A DNA stretch of 64,000 nt from Paraburkholderia dilworthii (lineage in GTDB: Bacteria; Pseudomonadota; Gammaproteobacteria; Burkholderiales; Burkholderiaceae). This document shows positions 1 to 8,011 of the stretch, one piece after another (within the stretch, counting starts at the first letter, position 1; each line of letters starts with the position of its first letter). The notes under the pieces are model-generated. The model searched no databases, had not been told where the DNA came from, and saw only the letters and a list, made by a program, of their open reading frames with translations. A program made the translations under genes and the position numbers. The DNA is taken from assembly GCF_000472525.1 (NCBI RefSeq), contig NZ_AWZT01000001.1:248001-312000 (forward strand), written 5' to 3'.

Positions 1-259
1 CCTGCACACCGGTGGCGCGGTTCATCGCCTTAGAGATTGCGTCAGCCTGAACGGCTGCGATCATCAGGAATTCTTTGGACGACTTGGACGACTTGGAGAA
101 GTCCCCCATGCCAGATCCGGCATCGTCGATCGCGCCAGTTACCTTCGCCCAGTCCTCTGGCATGCTCTCGAGCTTTTTCTGGTAGTCCTGAAAGAGAGCG
201 TGGAAATCGCGAAAAGGTCCGTCATTAATTTCGACATCAATTATTGCTTTTTGTGTCAT
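1..259 (-). CDS. Tail tape measure protein, N-terminal part (cut by window edge)
   Basis: The open frame starts with ATG at 259 and runs off the left edge without a stop, giving 86 residues. The start overlaps the TGA of the preceding frameshifted chaperone frame (ATGA). A long open gene directly after a G/GT-type tail chaperone is the fixed place of the tape measure, which sets tail length and lines the tube. The visible part is hydrophilic, with a Ser/Lys-rich stretch near residues 54-62. The assignment rests on position, because the diagnostic long helical and membrane regions are outside the window. Confidence 0.72.
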   Translation of the reverse strand, partial: MTQKAIIDVEINDGPFRDFHALFQDYQKKLESMPEDWAKVTGAIDDAGSGMGDFSKSSKSSKEFLMIAAVQADAISKAMNRATGVQ

Positions 260-546
260 GACGGTCTCTTTAGGGCTTCCAACAGGTATCGATTTCTGAA
301 CTGCTGCGCCGTGTGATACGGGCTGTCGTACCGCTCGAACACTTCGCCAAAGCCCTCAGTGGCGACGTAGTTCAGGATGGAATCGACGATGGTGTCTTTG
401 TCGTAGGCGCGTCCTGCGTCAATGTCGGCAAAGAGGCGAGGAATTCCGTAGGTGTGGATGACGTGATCGACGCACCCAGAAAGGATGCCGTGCCATTCGC
501 TGCCGTCGCGCGATCGGCCTTTTTCGCCATCGCATAGTGACAGGTA
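256..546 (-). CDS. Frameshift extension of the tail assembly chaperone (gpT-like part)
   Basis: This is the -1 frame reached after slippage at the U7 run. It adds 96 codons to the first 163 residues of the upstream gene, giving a predicted 259-residue fusion like lambda gpGT. The extension is acidic and aromatic-rich and ends in a TGA that overlaps the tape measure ATG. An in-frame ATG exists further upstream at 579, but translation as a separate protein is less likely than fusion, because the frame is buried in the upstream gene and sits exactly where a T-domain is expected to contact the tape measure. Confidence 0.7.
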   Translation of the reverse strand, partial: YLSLCDGEKGRSRDGSEWHGILSGCVDHVIHTYGIPRLFADIDAGRAYDKDTIVDSILNYVATEGFGEVFERYDSPYHTAQQFRNRYLLEALKRPS

Positions 547-1034
547 AAAAAAGTCACGGCGGCGACCGTTTCCTCCCAATCCTCGGCGTCGATCTTCCCG
601 CTAGAAATTGCCGTTTCGACCGGCAACATGTCCCATCCATTTGGACCCGGACACAAGATGGTAGTCAGGCGCTTGAACTCAGCGAAGAGGGCGTCTGTCT
701 CGTCGTCATTCACGTTCCCGCGCTCGTCGATCATGCCTAGGCTGATAGCCTCCTTACGCCCTTCATCCTTGAGCGTCAGCGCTGCAATGCGCGGCCCGGA
801 GCCCATTAGATAGTGAGCGCCCTTACTTGACAATGATGCCTTGGTTGCCGCGAGAACGCGGTAGTGCTGCTCAAAAACGGCGCGCGACACGGGCGTATGG
901 AAGGCATGGATTCTCACCACGTCTTCGGTCACTTCCTCGGTCACGTCTTTGCCGTCAACCTTCTTCGTGACCTTCCGCGTGATTTTTTCAGTCACGACCG
1001 GAAGAACAAGATTTCTGTTTTCATCGATGCGCAT
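372..1034 (-). CDS. Tail assembly chaperone, zero-frame product (lambda gpG-like)
   Basis: This is a 220-residue protein between the tail tube gene and the tape measure. It should coat the tape measure during tail assembly and not enter the virion, as lambda gpG does. The N-terminus (about 1-40) is charged and beta-rich; the C-terminal 50 residues are Ser/Thr/Pro-rich and look like a low-constraint tail. A U7 slippery run lies at codons 162-163, and a second open frame overlaps downstream in the -1 register, the classic arrangement for these genes. No sequence family was recognised directly; the role rests on synteny and the frameshift architecture. Confidence 0.75.
   Translation of the reverse strand: MRIDENRNLVLPVVTEKITRKVTKKVDGKDVTEEVTEDVVRIHAFHTPVSRAVFEQHYRVLAATKASLSSKGAHYLMGSGPRIAALTLKDEGRKEAISLGMIDERGNVNDDETDALFAEFKRLTTILCPGPNGWDMLPVETAISSGKIDAEDWEETVAAVTFFTCHYAMAKKADRATAANGTASFLGASITSSTPTEFLASLPTLTQDAPTTKTPSSIPS
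546..552 (-). promoter_or_regulatory. Programmed -1 frameshift slippery heptamer (U UUU UUU)
   Basis: On the minus strand seven consecutive T residues lie in register with the zero frame as T|TTT|TTT (codons 162 and 163). This fits the X XXY YYZ rule for simultaneous -1 slippage of P- and A-site tRNAs. The -1 frame then stays open for 96 codons up to the tape measure start. Confidence 0.75.
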
Positions 1035-1126
1035 CTCAATCCCTTTAATCGAGCCTTATGAGGTGCCACGGCAGCCGGTAAGGTGCCGGCGTTTCGGGTC
1101 GCGTCCCCAGCCGTGGCGTGAGGTTG

Positions 1127-1570
1127 TTACGTGAAACTCCAGAGGGAGGCGTTCACGTTGAACGAGCCGCGGAGTGTCAATCGAACCACTGGATCAGTGC
1201 CGTCGAATGCGCCCGGGCTGATCATGCGAATGCCCGTGTCATTCAATGTGATTGCTGGCCATGCCGAGGTATCGCTGTGAATCGTCACATCGCCCAGAAC
1301 GCTGTTGTCTTGCGCCTGAGCTAGCCAGTTCGCTGCCAGCGCCTGCGATCGGAGCAGACCCACTGTAATCGTCGCCATCACATAGGGTTCGGGCGAGTTC
1401 ACAACACCAGTCGCCGTCTCGATCTGCTGATTGAAATCACCCTCGAATTCAATGTGGCAGAAAGATTTGCCCATGTACTGACTCGTGATGTTCAGCGTGG
1501 GGGTTGCGGGAACAACTACCGAGCATCGGACGCGGTTCAGCGGTCCCGCATTCAGATAGGGATTAGCCAT
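1127..1570 (-). CDS. Tail tube protein, DUF3277-like
   Basis: This 147-residue protein is encoded directly after the sheath gene in the direction of transcription and before the tail chaperone, the normal place of the tube subunit. It is beta-rich with few charged residues, and its length fits tube proteins of DUF3383/DUF3277 myoviruses. It should form the inner tube through which DNA passes. The family call is from memory of gene pairs in Bcep781-type phages, not from a search. The gap to the next gene (1035-1126) holds a long inverted repeat with a CCACGGC/GCCGTGG closing stem. Confidence 0.65.
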   Translation of the reverse strand: MANPYLNAGPLNRVRCSVVVPATPTLNITSQYMGKSFCHIEFEGDFNQQIETATGVVNSPEPYVMATITVGLLRSQALAANWLAQAQDNSVLGDVTIHSDTSAWPAITLNDTGIRMISPGAFDGTDPVVRLTLRGSFNVNASLWSFT

Positions 1571-1579
1571 GTTGCGTCC

Positions 1580-2902
1580 TTAGTTCACAATCTGGGTGGC
1601 GTCGAGGTTGAAGGTGAGCGTCAGGAATGCGTTCTGACCAACCACCGTCGCCGAGAAGCCGTTGTAGATACCGGCGTTGTAGTCGTTCGGGTTTTCCGTC
1701 GTGTACGTCGAGAACGGCACAGCCGTCACAACGGCGCTCAACGCACAACCGAACTTCACAGCCGAGTTCGCTACGTTCTGCGCAACGGCGAGAAGCGTGT
1801 TGATGCCGTTCTGGTCATACAGCAGCGGGGGATTGCTGTTGGAGCCGTTGATGACTGCTGCAGCGAGCGCCTGCTTGACCTGTATGCGGAACCAGTCGAT
1901 CCCGTACCACCACGCAGCCTGCTCACCATCCATCGTCGTGCCCTTGAAGACACATGCGGTGGAAATGCCGCCTTCGGCACCTGTGTAAATCAGATTGCCG
2001 TAGTTCGTCAGAACCGTATTGATGCTCGTCTGATTGCTTTTGTCCCAAGGCGTAACACCAAACGCGTAGCGATAAGACATCGGCGCAAGCGGATTGGACG
2101 AGCCCGGCTTATTTACCAGCCAGTTGTAGAAGTCCGCCGATAGTTGATGCTCGGTCGACGCCTTGGTAGGGCTCGGAACCTGCGCGTAGACCGCCTTGTT
2201 CGTGGCGTAGGTAGGTAGATTCGCAACGGTCGTCGTGACGAAGAAATACGTCTGGCCACTCGGGCTCTCGTAGTTCGCCGTCATCGTGTTCAGTGCTGCA
2301 GCCGAGGCCGCATCCCACGCAGCGGGCAGCAGGTAGGCATAGAACACTTGCGGATTGCTATTTGCCGTAATCCACGTTTGCAAGGCCGTGATTGCCGATG
2401 CGGCCGTGGTCTGCGCGCCCAGTTCGAGCACGTAGACGCCGACCGAGTTGCCTTGCGCGAAAAACGTCGTTGCGGCGTTGCTGATGAATCCAGCGTTCGA
2501 CGGGAGATAGGTTCCCGGAACTGTCTCGGTGCCCGGATTCGTCGCGATGGCGAACGTGAACGTGTTGGTGCCGGTGACCGTCGCCGCATACGTCCCGTTG
2601 TAAGCCGCAGGCGTAGCGCCGGCAATGGTCGTGGTGAATGTCTGGCCCGTCGCCAGACCGATCGTGGCCGTGGTGGTAGCCGTGACCGTGCCGCTAGACC
2701 AGACCATGCCAGTCAATGCGAGAGGCGCGGCGAGCAGTGCTTGAACGGCAGAAAGCGTGCCGCAGTACTGATACGTTCCGCTGGTGAGAGTCGTGCCGCC
2801 CGCAGACACAATCGCACCACTCTGCTGCAGTTGGGAGACGGTCGGCGCGCGCGTGACGGTCGTGTTGACCGTGACGATCGTCGGAGTGATGGTTGTCGCC
2901 AT
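1580..2902 (-). CDS. Contractile tail sheath protein, DUF3383-like
   Basis: This is a 440-residue, Ala/Thr-rich structural protein. The N-terminus has alternating Val/Thr beta strands; the middle (about 95-150) has a Thr/Gly-rich insertion like an Ig-type decoration; the C-terminal half has several Trp/Tyr clusters, including a WWYGIDWFRIQ segment. Size, position before the tube gene, and overall style fit the DUF3383 family of contractile sheath subunits. It marks the phage as a myovirus. Another capsid-associated protein in this operon (7071-7949) carries a similar Ig-like Thr/Gly-rich insertion, so these insertions may be mobile decorations. Confidence 0.75.
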   Translation of the reverse strand: MATTITPTIVTVNTTVTRAPTVSQLQQSGAIVSAGGTTLTSGTYQYCGTLSAVQALLAAPLALTGMVWSSGTVTATTTATIGLATGQTFTTTIAGATPAAYNGTYAATVTGTNTFTFAIATNPGTETVPGTYLPSNAGFISNAATTFFAQGNSVGVYVLELGAQTTAASAITALQTWITANSNPQVFYAYLLPAAWDAASAAALNTMTANYESPSGQTYFFVTTTVANLPTYATNKAVYAQVPSPTKASTEHQLSADFYNWLVNKPGSSNPLAPMSYRYAFGVTPWDKSNQTSINTVLTNYGNLIYTGAEGGISTACVFKGTTMDGEQAAWWYGIDWFRIQVKQALAAAVINGSNSNPPLLYDQNGINTLLAVAQNVANSAVKFGCALSAVVTAVPFSTYTTENPNDYNAGIYNGFSATVVGQNAFLTLTFNLDATQIVN

Positions 2903-2920
2903 GTGGGCGGACTCCTGTTA

Positions 2921-3295
2921 TTAATCGAACGAGACGGCAACTTGACCGCCCGTGCCCGGATCAACCACGATCCCGGCGAGGCAGGGGAAATCAAGGGGGA
3001 TGACGGTGCCGACTGCCGGCCACGAAGCGGTGTATTTGATGATTGCGTTTGCGGTAGCCGCGGCGCCCGTAGTGGCCACGTCATAGACTGCGAAGTTGCC
3101 GGCCGTAGCGACAGCAACGACGGTGACTTTGCAAACTCGTCCGGCGCTGGCCTTGACAGCCGTGATCGCGGTGATGTTCAGCTTGTTCGTCGAGCCATTG
3201 CCGATGAGCAAATTGCCGCTCTGGTCCATCTGAAGCGGCGAACTCTTGTTTGCTGCGCTGAGTGCTACGTTTGATTTAATGGGGCTTTGGGGCAT
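2921..3295 (-). CDS. Small phage structural protein, unknown role
   Basis: This 124-residue, small-residue-rich protein (Ala, Thr, Val, Gly) lies between the tail sheath and a tail completion gene. The second half (about 40-124) looks like a compact beta sandwich with alternating hydrophobic positions, as in decoration or fibre-head proteins. No family was recognised. It is followed upstream (3312-3332) by a hairpin terminator, so it likely starts a new transcription segment or is read through at reduced level. Confidence 0.6.
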   Translation of the reverse strand: MPQSPIKSNVALSAANKSSPLQMDQSGNLLIGNGSTNKLNITAITAVKASAGRVCKVTVVAVATAGNFAVYDVATTGAAATANAIIKYTASWPAVGTVIPLDFPCLAGIVVDPGTGGQVAVSFD

Positions 3296-3311
3296 TTTTG
3301 AAACTCCAAAT

Positions 3312-3332
3312 GAAAAACCCCGCCGTAGCGGG
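3312..3332 (-). terminator. Rho-independent terminator within the late operon
   Basis: On the minus strand a CCCCGC stem (six pairs) with a four-base loop is followed by five T residues. It lies between the genes at 3360-4310 and 2921-3295 and may set a step in structural gene expression. Confidence 0.7.
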
Positions 3333-3359
3333 GTGTTGATCTAGTCGGGGTGCCCCGCG

Positions 3360-4310
3360 CTAGGAGGTGGTGATCGAAGAAAATCCAGCGGACAGAATCA
3401 GTCGTCGCGCGATGGCATCAGAGGTCGTCTGGAAATACCATGCGTCAATATCGAGAGTCTTTTTCATCGCGATCACATTCAACTCGGATTGCGTTCGCTT
3501 GGCATCCTTGATAACCGGCGAGTTGCCGAAGCCAAAGTTGTCCGTGTTCAGCGAGTAATCGATCAGTGATGCATAGAACTGGATCGCCTGCTGATTTGTG
3601 AGTCCGTACAGCGTCAAACGAACCCGGTCTTTGGCTAGTTGCGAGCTCGGCATGTCATGCAGTGGAGACGCGCCCGAATTCGCCTCAACCGTTCCCGGCC
3701 AGACATAGATCGGAAACGATGGCGCCTCCGTCATATCAGGATCGACGTGCGCCACGATGTACGGAGGCACAACGTTAGCGGGCACTAGATACGACGGATA
3801 CACGGGAAGCGATACGGTGCCTTGCGCCAGCCAGATCGGCAGGCTATTCGAAACGATCGGGCCATCCGGTAGATCCGCAGCACTGTCAACTAGCTGCGAA
3901 GCGAGGGCGGGATAAACCGCGTTGCCGAGATAGTGATAAAGGTTCGCCTGCTCATAGAACGAGCCGCGAACATTGAAAGAGAAACGAATTCCGTTGAAGG
4001 AACCGAGCCACATCGTATCAGGCGATACCGTGTTGAACTCGTCAATCTGGCTCAGCGCAGTGAAAATGACACGGTTGATGTCGATTGTCTCGTCTTCATT
4101 CTGCTGCTGGTCCGTGGCGTAGTGCAGCGAACCTTGGACGGTCGTTGTGACGCCAGTGTTGACCCAGAATACCGTACCGTCTTCGGAGATGACTTGGCGG
4201 GCGTACTGCGTGAATACCACGCTCTGATTATTCGAGAGCGTGTTGACGCCCGCGGCTAGATCGTTCGCAAGCTGGCTTTGAGACGAGAGTGACTCAGCTA
4301 TGGATGGCAT
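3360..4310 (-). CDS. Phage tail/neck structural protein, unrecognised family
   Basis: This is a 316-residue protein with a Gln/Asn/Ser-rich N-terminus (about 1-30), an aromatic and Pro-rich middle with several PVYPSYLVP-like segments, and a C-terminal region with a RRLILSAGFSS ending. It lies between a tail completion gene and the sheath gene, so it probably belongs to the neck, tail terminator or an early tail component. Spacing to the upstream gene (4319) is 8 bases. I recall genes of this size at the same place in Bcep781-type phages but cannot name a domain. Confidence 0.6.
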   Translation of the reverse strand: MPSIAESLSSQSQLANDLAAGVNTLSNNQSVVFTQYARQVISEDGTVFWVNTGVTTTVQGSLHYATDQQQNEDETIDINRVIFTALSQIDEFNTVSPDTMWLGSFNGIRFSFNVRGSFYEQANLYHYLGNAVYPALASQLVDSAADLPDGPIVSNSLPIWLAQGTVSLPVYPSYLVPANVVPPYIVAHVDPDMTEAPSFPIYVWPGTVEANSGASPLHDMPSSQLAKDRVRLTLYGLTNQQAIQFYASLIDYSLNTDNFGFGNSPVIKDAKRTQSELNVIAMKKTLDIDAWYFQTTSDAIARRLILSAGFSSITTS

Positions 4311-4318
4311 CTATTTTC

Positions 4319-4909
4319 CTAACTCATCCACGCGACGAAATTGGCCATATACATGCCAGTGTCTACAAATGACGGGCGCCGCGGGTTCCCCTTGGCATAT
4401 GGATGCTTCAGGCGGTGATTCACGCCGTCTAGCGCTGCTTGTGTCGGCACGCCAGCGATACCCATGCTCTCAACTTGCTGCGTGAAAATGAACTGCTTGA
4501 ACATGGCAGTGATTGCGGATTCAGCAGAGGCGAACGGATTGGGCGAAGGCTGTCCGCCCATCATCATCGTTTCCAGCGAACCGGCAATCGACTCCTCGAG
4601 TTCCTTCGCGATGTCAGGCAACCGGGCGAAGGCGAACGTATCCATGATGTGATACTTCTCTTCGAGGATTTCCGCGATGTCGCCGGTCGTCTTCGTGGCT
4701 GCGTCTGACTTTGGCTTGATCGGCTTGTTCGCTTTGCCTTTCTTGGCCTTCGGGACTTTCTCGTCTGTGGCGCGATCCTGATAGGGTATGTCGATGATTC
4801 CGAGGTGCAGCGTGATGCGGGCCGGCGCAGTTCTCGCGTAAATCTTGGGCGCCGAATAGCTTCCGCCGCCATCTGCGATCGGTGATTCAAAGTCGCGACC
4901 GGCTGCCAT
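4319..4909 (-). CDS. Phage head-tail joining or tail completion protein, unrecognised
   Basis: This 196-residue protein has a Lys-rich linker (about 50-75: repeated KAKKGK- and KPIKPK-type segments), then a helical region, and a C-terminal segment ending FVAWMS. The order in the operon (capsid, connector, this gene, tail) and the size suit a neck or tail completion role of the minor tail/HK97 gp10 kind. It could also be a scaffold-like or tail terminator protein. No catalytic motif is visible. Confidence 0.55.
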   Translation of the reverse strand: MAAGRDFESPIADGGGSYSAPKIYARTAPARITLHLGIIDIPYQDRATDEKVPKAKKGKANKPIKPKSDAATKTTGDIAEILEEKYHIMDTFAFARLPDIAKELEESIAGSLETMMMGGQPSPNPFASAESAITAMFKQFIFTQQVESMGIAGVPTQAALDGVNHRLKHPYAKGNPRRPSFVDTGMYMANFVAWMS

Positions 4910-4917
4910 ACTTCATC

Positions 4918-5421
4918 CTAGGAGATGCCCCAGATCGGGCCGTTATCTGCCATAGCTGCAAGCCACTGGCGCCCGAATGGGTCCTTTAGCGCCTGGAGTT
5001 GGCCGATCGTTAGACCGCTCAAAAACTCGGGCATTAGCATCGATTCCGACGTGCTCTGATCTGCCGTCGACTGGATGATGCCGCCAGTAAAGCCGGTCAG
5101 ATTCCACGTCTTCCGCAGATCCGCAAAGTACGTTTGCCCCGGCTGATCCGGGCACCAGTTGATGAGGAACGACGTTGCTAAGCAGTAGACCGCGAAACAG
5201 TAATAGTCCTGCCCAACGAAACGCAGGACTTGCAGCGTCATTTCCTCGGCGTAGCTCAGCGCCCACGGTATGTAGGCGCTATCCGAAGGAAGGGCACTCG
5301 TCGGAATGCCCGCCACGGTCGTCAGGAACGTGTACAGGTCCGTGACGTTTGGTGTGGTCGACGTCTGCCAAGGCGCGAGCGCGCCCATACCCGGCAGCGG
5401 GGGAAAGCAGAACGCGCTCAT
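4918..5421 (-). CDS. Head-tail connector-like protein (possibly DUF4054)
   Basis: This 167-residue protein follows the capsid region. It is mostly helical with aromatic clusters (for example DYYCFAVYCLATSFLINW around 75-95) and a C-terminal DPFGRQWLAAMADNG segment. Helical connector proteins of about 130-170 residues that close the portal are common here, and DUF4054 is my best guess. Upstream and downstream genes are 8 bases away on each side, so it is part of one transcription unit. No direct family proof is possible by eye. Confidence 0.55.
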   Translation of the reverse strand: MSAFCFPPLPGMGALAPWQTSTTPNVTDLYTFLTTVAGIPTSALPSDSAYIPWALSYAEEMTLQVLRFVGQDYYCFAVYCLATSFLINWCPDQPGQTYFADLRKTWNLTGFTGGIIQSTADQSTSESMLMPEFLSGLTIGQLQALKDPFGRQWLAAMADNGPIWGIS

Positions 5422-5429
5422 GTTTGCCT

Positions 5430-5942
5430 TTAGTTACGACGGGGACGGCCACGCCCGCGGCGCTCTTGCGGAGCATCGTCGCCAACGGAGATGACTTCGT
5501 GAACAGTCGCTTCGACGCCCTTCTGTTCGACTTCCTGAATCTCAACTTCGAAGTTTCCGAGATGAGCGTCGGTTTCCTGTGCAGCGCGCTTCATCAGGTC
5601 ATCGGACGATACAGCGGCTTCCTTGCGACGCTCGAGAGCCTGCTGCACTAGCGCATCTTCGTTTTTCGTCATGCCTGTATAGAGGCGATCGAGCGGGATC
5701 GGCGTATCGTACTGATACAACTGGCCGACAAACTCGCGATGCCGGTCCATTTCCGAAACCGGGATCAGGCCATACATGCGGTGCTGGTCGACAATGCGCT
5801 CGTGATCGACGCGATTGCCTTGCGGATAGACGCTTTCTTGTTGGCCCGGCTTGATCTTGGTGACAACCGGTTTCTTGCTGTTTTCAACCCAGTAGATCAG
5901 ATTGAATTCTTGCTTTGTGAGGTTCGCAACGTATAGAGCCAT
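5430..5942 (-). CDS. Phage structural-operon protein with arginine-rich tail, unknown
   Basis: This 170-residue protein has a beta-rich N-terminal part (about 1-60), a helical middle with a VQQALERRKEA stretch, and a basic, Gly/Arg-rich tail ending RRGRGRPRRN, which resembles an AT-hook-like nucleic-acid-binding tail. It lies between the capsid and connector genes, 94 bases from the capsid stop. A head-completion or DNA-contacting role is possible but not shown. Confidence 0.55.
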   Translation of the reverse strand: MALYVANLTKQEFNLIYWVENSKKPVVTKIKPGQQESVYPQGNRVDHERIVDQHRMYGLIPVSEMDRHREFVGQLYQYDTPIPLDRLYTGMTKNEDALVQQALERRKEAAVSSDDLMKRAAQETDAHLGNFEVEIQEVEQKGVEATVHEVISVGDDAPQERRGRGRPRRN

Positions 5943-6036
5943 GACAGTCCCTGTTAAAAGTTATCCCTGTAAGTGCCTGCGGAAACACGACAGGGGGCGT
6001 GCTTGTCAGTTGCGCAACCTATCCGCAGGGCGAGCC

Positions 6037-7056
6037 TTAATACGCTGCGCTGATGAGCGTGAGCGCTTCCGGACGCGGGCTCCAACCCGAAGTCGAGCGC
6101 AGTTCCGACACGACATCGACAGCGCCAGCCGTGAGCGGAGCTGTGATCTCGGTCGGAGCTGCACGGTCGACCAGCTGGATCGAGCATGCTTGCAGGCCCG
6201 GAGTGAGTTCAGCGAACGCGTTGGTGTTGATGCGGCCACCGTTCGGCTTCTTCACTTCCGGCATGGAGATGATGATCATGTCCGTGCCGCCAGCGCCCTT
6301 ACCCTTGAGGGTGTCGTCACAGGCCCACGTGATCTCGTCCTCATTCCAGTCGAGCACATCATCGATCAGGCCACGCGACGACTTCGAACCCGCGCCTTCG
6401 CGCTGGAACTGGGTCAGTTGCACGATGCCCTGATAGCTGATCGCTTCGAGGATTTCCTGCGTGGTCGTGACGGCGAAACGTGCCGGCATGCCCATCTGCA
6501 TCGTGCGGACCTTGATCTGGCCGATCTGCTGCAGCAGGAAGAACGCGAGTTCGCCGTTGTCGTACGTCGAGATGGTCGTGTTGCCGTTCGAGTCAGCGGG
6601 CAGGCTGATTGCCGTTGCGCCGTTCGCGTTCAGCAGACCTTCGCCGTTCGACGGGTTCGCGCCGTACAGCAGCAGGTTCCGTTGTTGCTGGAACGTTGCC
6701 TGACGCATTGCGAGACGATGTGCTTCGACCGTCGATGCGCCAACGCGGCCGAGTGCAGCCGTGTCGTGATGGTCGTATTCCGCGCGCGAGCGGATCATGT
6801 ACGTCGGCGTGCTGATTTCGCTGTACACGACCGAGCACGACGGAAGCTGGTTCGACGCGAACTGGCCGGTCTGCACTTGCGTGCGAACGTCCATGCGCTT
6901 GATGTAGACAGCCAGGTCGCCTTCGCCGAGACGCACGAGCGGATCGCCCGTTGCGATCAGGTCGAACGCGCCCGATGCCTGTTGATATTGCAGAAGCAGT
7001 TCGGGGACCAGGTAATGCGGCGAGACCCGAATCTGTGCCGGTACGATATTTGCCAT
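6037..7056 (-). CDS. Major capsid protein, DUF2184-like
   Basis: This 339-residue protein is encoded directly after the decoration protein. The helix-rich central part with a EAHRLAMRQATFQQQRNLLL-type segment (about 124-143) and the later FAVTTTQEILEAISYQG and MIIISMPEV strands fit the HK97-fold DUF2184 capsid family. These proteins build the icosahedral shell on the scaffold encoded at 8012-9805. The gene is in the normal order scaffold/protease, decoration, capsid. No N-terminal delta domain is present, which agrees with a separate scaffold. Confidence 0.78.
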   Translation of the reverse strand: MANIVPAQIRVSPHYLVPELLLQYQQASGAFDLIATGDPLVRLGEGDLAVYIKRMDVRTQVQTGQFASNQLPSCSVVYSEISTPTYMIRSRAEYDHHDTAALGRVGASTVEAHRLAMRQATFQQQRNLLLYGANPSNGEGLLNANGATAISLPADSNGNTTISTYDNGELAFFLLQQIGQIKVRTMQMGMPARFAVTTTQEILEAISYQGIVQLTQFQREGAGSKSSRGLIDDVLDWNEDEITWACDDTLKGKGAGGTDMIIISMPEVKKPNGGRINTNAFAELTPGLQACSIQLVDRAAPTEITAPLTAGAVDVVSELRSTSGWSPRPEALTLISAAY

Positions 7057-7070
7057 GTGTAGTTACCGCC

Positions 7071-7949
7071 TTAGATGAGAATGAGGGCAGTCGTACCCTG
7101 GCGATTCCAGGTTGCCGCACCGGTATTTGCGTTGAAGGAAACCGTCATGCTGTTGCCGACGTTGACCGAAAGAACCTTGACCGGGAGAACGGCCGTGTTC
7201 TGGACGAGGGTGATCGTGCCGGTGAGTGCGCCGGTTGCGATCGCGCCCGAAGCCGCCGTCACCTGGAACGAGAAGTGCGTGTTGTCGGTGAAAGACGTCA
7301 CGGTTTGAACGCCGTTGACGAGCGCTGCGCCCGTGCCGGTCACGCCAGCAACGTCGATCGTGTCGCCAACTGCGGTGACGTTCGTTGCTGCGCCTGCGAC
7401 CACTGCGAAGGTGTACACGCCGTTAGCGAACGACGAGGTGATCGACGTAACGGCAACGGTTGCCGTGCCGCCAGTCGGGACCAGCGTTTGCGTGTTGAAG
7501 TCCCAGTTCACCGCTTGCGAGACGAGACCGCCGTCCAGCGAGACGAGACCCGGGTCAGCAGCGACAGCGATACGCGCGCCGCTACCCATGCGGAAGTACG
7601 CAACGGTGGCGCCAGTCGAGCCAGCGAGCGGGACCGGGCTTTGCGGCGAGCCAACCATCGAATAGGCCTGGTTGAACACCGAGAAGCCCGCGAGGTTCGC
7701 AGATGCCGTTGCAGGAGCAATCATGCTGCCGAGCGTCACGTCGTTGCCTGCGACCGGAATGTATTCGCTGATCGCCATTCCGCCCCAGACCGGGCTGGAT
7801 GCGCTTGCCGAAAGATTGCCGAGCGAGAGCGCATAGCGCACTGCCGGGTCGTCCATGAACACGCCCTGCACGTAGCCGGCGCTTTGTACCGAAAACGAGC
7901 CTTGGGCATTCGTCGTCTGGTACGGGTAGAAAGGGGTATTAATTGCCAT
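7071..7949 (-). CDS. Capsid decoration/structural cement protein
   Basis: This is a 292-residue protein between the scaffold/protease and major capsid genes, the usual place of cement proteins. The first 150 residues are Ala/Ser/Gly-rich with few charges. From about 160 to 240 it carries a Val/Thr/Gly-rich Ig-like repeat of alternating hydrophobic residues similar in style to the insertion in the sheath protein. The last 40 residues are again beta-rich. It should bind and stabilise the expanded shell. The upstream intergenic stretch holds a terminator (7968-7992). Confidence 0.65.
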   Translation of the reverse strand: MAINTPFYPYQTTNAQGSFSVQSAGYVQGVFMDDPAVRYALSLGNLSASASSPVWGGMAISEYIPVAGNDVTLGSMIAPATASANLAGFSVFNQAYSMVGSPQSPVPLAGSTGATVAYFRMGSGARIAVAADPGLVSLDGGLVSQAVNWDFNTQTLVPTGGTATVAVTSITSSFANGVYTFAVVAGAATNVTAVGDTIDVAGVTGTGAALVNGVQTVTSFTDNTHFSFQVTAASGAIATGALTGTITLVQNTAVLPVKVLSVNVGNSMTVSFNANTGAATWNRQGTTALILI

Positions 7950-7967
7950 GTTTTCTATCCAGAAATG

Positions 7968-7992
7968 AAAAAGGCCCGCTCAGTGGCGGGCC
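7968..7992 (-). terminator. Rho-independent terminator between scaffold and decoration genes
   Basis: On the minus strand a GGCCCGC stem (seven pairs) with a six-base loop is followed by five T residues. Partial termination here may tune the ratio of scaffold/protease to capsid proteins. Confidence 0.7.
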
Positions 7993-8011
7993 TCAGATGA
8001 CGACGATTGCC

